In this document: in pieces, positions 63,490-64,000 of the stretch
Layout: each line of letters begins with the position of its first letter
How positions within the stretch are numbered: position 1 is the first letter of the stretch
Assembly: GCF_003955715.1 (NCBI RefSeq)
Contig: NZ_CP034463.1
Coordinates: 2,170,001 to 2,234,000, forward strand
Length of the DNA: 64,000 nucleotides
From: Streptomyces aquilus
Lineage (GTDB): Bacteria > Actinomycetota > Actinomycetes > Streptomycetales > Streptomycetaceae
Direction of reading: 5' to 3'
Program-made: the position numbers and the translations under genes
Notes under the pieces: model-generated
What the model was told of the DNA's origin: nothing
Seen by the model: only the letters and a program-made list of their open reading frames with translations
The model's database searches: none

Positions 63490-64000
63490 TCAGCCCGCGA
63501 ACGCGGCCTTGGCCTCGCTGAACAGTGCCTTGGCGGCGTCGGCGGGCTTGGTCTTGCCCTGGGACACCTCGCCGGCGATGCGCAGGAACGCCGCCTCGAC
63601 GACATCGGCGCCGGACGGGTGCGGGGTGATCTTCCCGAGCACTCCGGCCTTGGCGACCTCTTCCTCGTACGCCTTGACGCCCTTGTTCTGGTCGTCGGTG
63701 GGCACGAACGCGTCGTACTGCTCGGTCGTGGAGAGGATGCCGCGGTCGTAGCCCATGATCTTGCCGACCTCGGGGTCGTGGACCATGAACGAGATGAACT
63801 GGGCGGCCTCCTTGGGGTGCTTGGTCCCGGAGAAGGCGCTGAGCATCAGCGAACCGAGGTACTGGCCGGTGTCCTTGCCGTCCGTGGTGGGGATGGGCGC
63901 GAGCCCGTAGTCCGACTCACCCTCGCCCTCGTAGCGGATGGAGAAGTTGTCCCAGGTGAACTCGGACGCGGCGAGCCCGGCCGACAGGCCCGACTTGGGC
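63490..64000 (-). CDS. Sugar ABC transporter solute-binding protein, C-terminal part (cut by window edge)
   Basis: About 170 residues of a family 1 extracellular binding protein are visible, from the end GKTKPADAAKALFSEAKAAFAG back to LAPIPTTDGK and KHPKEAAQFISFM. The N-terminus, lipobox and most of the ligand site lie beyond the window. It precedes two permeases in the same unit, the usual order. The ligand is probably a pectin-derived oligosaccharide, by context. Confidence 0.93.
   Translation of the reverse strand, partial: PKSGLSAGLAASEFTWDNFSIRYEGEGESDYGLAPIPTTDGKDTGQYLGSLMLSAFSGTKHPKEAAQFISFMVHDPEVGKIMGYDRGILSTTEQYDAFVPTDDQNKGVKAYEEEVAKAGVLGKITPHPSGADVVEAAFLRIAGEVSQGKTKPADAAKALFSEAKAAFAG

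Overview
The window is a high-GC actinobacterial chromosome segment, almost certainly from a Streptomyces. The reasons are the intact developmental regulator BldD with its c-di-GMP signature, very GC-rich third codon positions, many GTG starts and some TTG starts, 4-bp stop/start overlaps, and families typical of that genus (DUF6167, the SCO7613-type membrane protein, an NB-ARC ATPase with TPR repeats). Most genes are housekeeping and lie on the minus strand. Their order resembles several conserved actinobacterial blocks also known from Mycobacterium tuberculosis (pyrR-pyrB-pyrC-x-carA; aroC-aroK-aroB-x-pepQ-efp-nusB; relA-apt-secF-secD-yajC-ruvBAC; pdxS/pdxT; pimA-patA-pgsA-HIT-thrS).

Layout. 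1-4145: pyrimidine operon (carA partial, PH-like membrane protein, pyrC, pyrB, pyrR), headed by a probable PyrR-binding RNA hairpin next to the pyrR ribosome binding site. 4264-4863: bldD with a promoter and a BldD-box-like site. 4890-8252: nusB, efp, an M24 peptidase homologue with an altered metal site, a P-loop ATPase, and strong hairpin terminators. 8305-14470: shikimate genes aroB, aroK, aroC, aroE with mltG and ruvX. 14467-17936: alaS and two small membrane-associated proteins. 18107-20896: an NB-ARC/TPR ATPase and rpsD. 21193-26471: rarA, a VKOR-type membrane protein, an ABC ATPase whose partner permease is truncated, hisS and a metallo-hydrolase. 26672-28870: a membrane cyclophilin and a DUF349 protein. 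A 50-bp perfect palindrome separates DUF349 from relA. 28941-38182: relA, apt, secF, secD, yajC, ruvB, ruvA, ruvC. 38294-44075: yebC, pdxT, pdxS, a LemA-like protein, pimA, patA, pgsA (phosphatidylinositol mannoside synthesis). 44349-50217: an EF-G-like GTPase with an unusual G4 motif, an unknown membrane protein, a HIT phosphorylase and a potassium channel with a repeat-rich N-terminus. 50251-55140: thrS, an unknown protein coupled to a DUF4365 nuclease-like protein, a divergent DEDDh exonuclease and tRNA-Val(CAC). 55180-58158: an SRPBCC protein, a large polytopic membrane protein and a probable dispersed Streptomyces repeat. 58172-64000: a probable pectin (rhamnogalacturonan) utilisation operon with a Tat-secreted lyase, DUF624 protein, two sugar ABC permeases and a binding protein cut by the window edge.

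How it works together. The window joins nucleotide synthesis (pyr, car, apt), aromatic precursor supply (aro), translation (alaS, hisS, thrS, rpsD, efp, nusB), stringent response (relA), protein export (secDF-yajC), Holliday junction processing (ruvABC, ruvX, rarA), vitamin B6 synthesis (pdxST) and envelope lipid synthesis (pgsA-patA-pimA). No prophage, CRISPR array, insertion sequence or complete novel system is evident. The best candidates for further attention are the PyrR RNA switch, the degenerate peptidase, the THLE EF-G homologue, the broken ABC pair, and the DUF4365/exonuclease neighbourhood. No gene-free stretch exceeds 300 bases.
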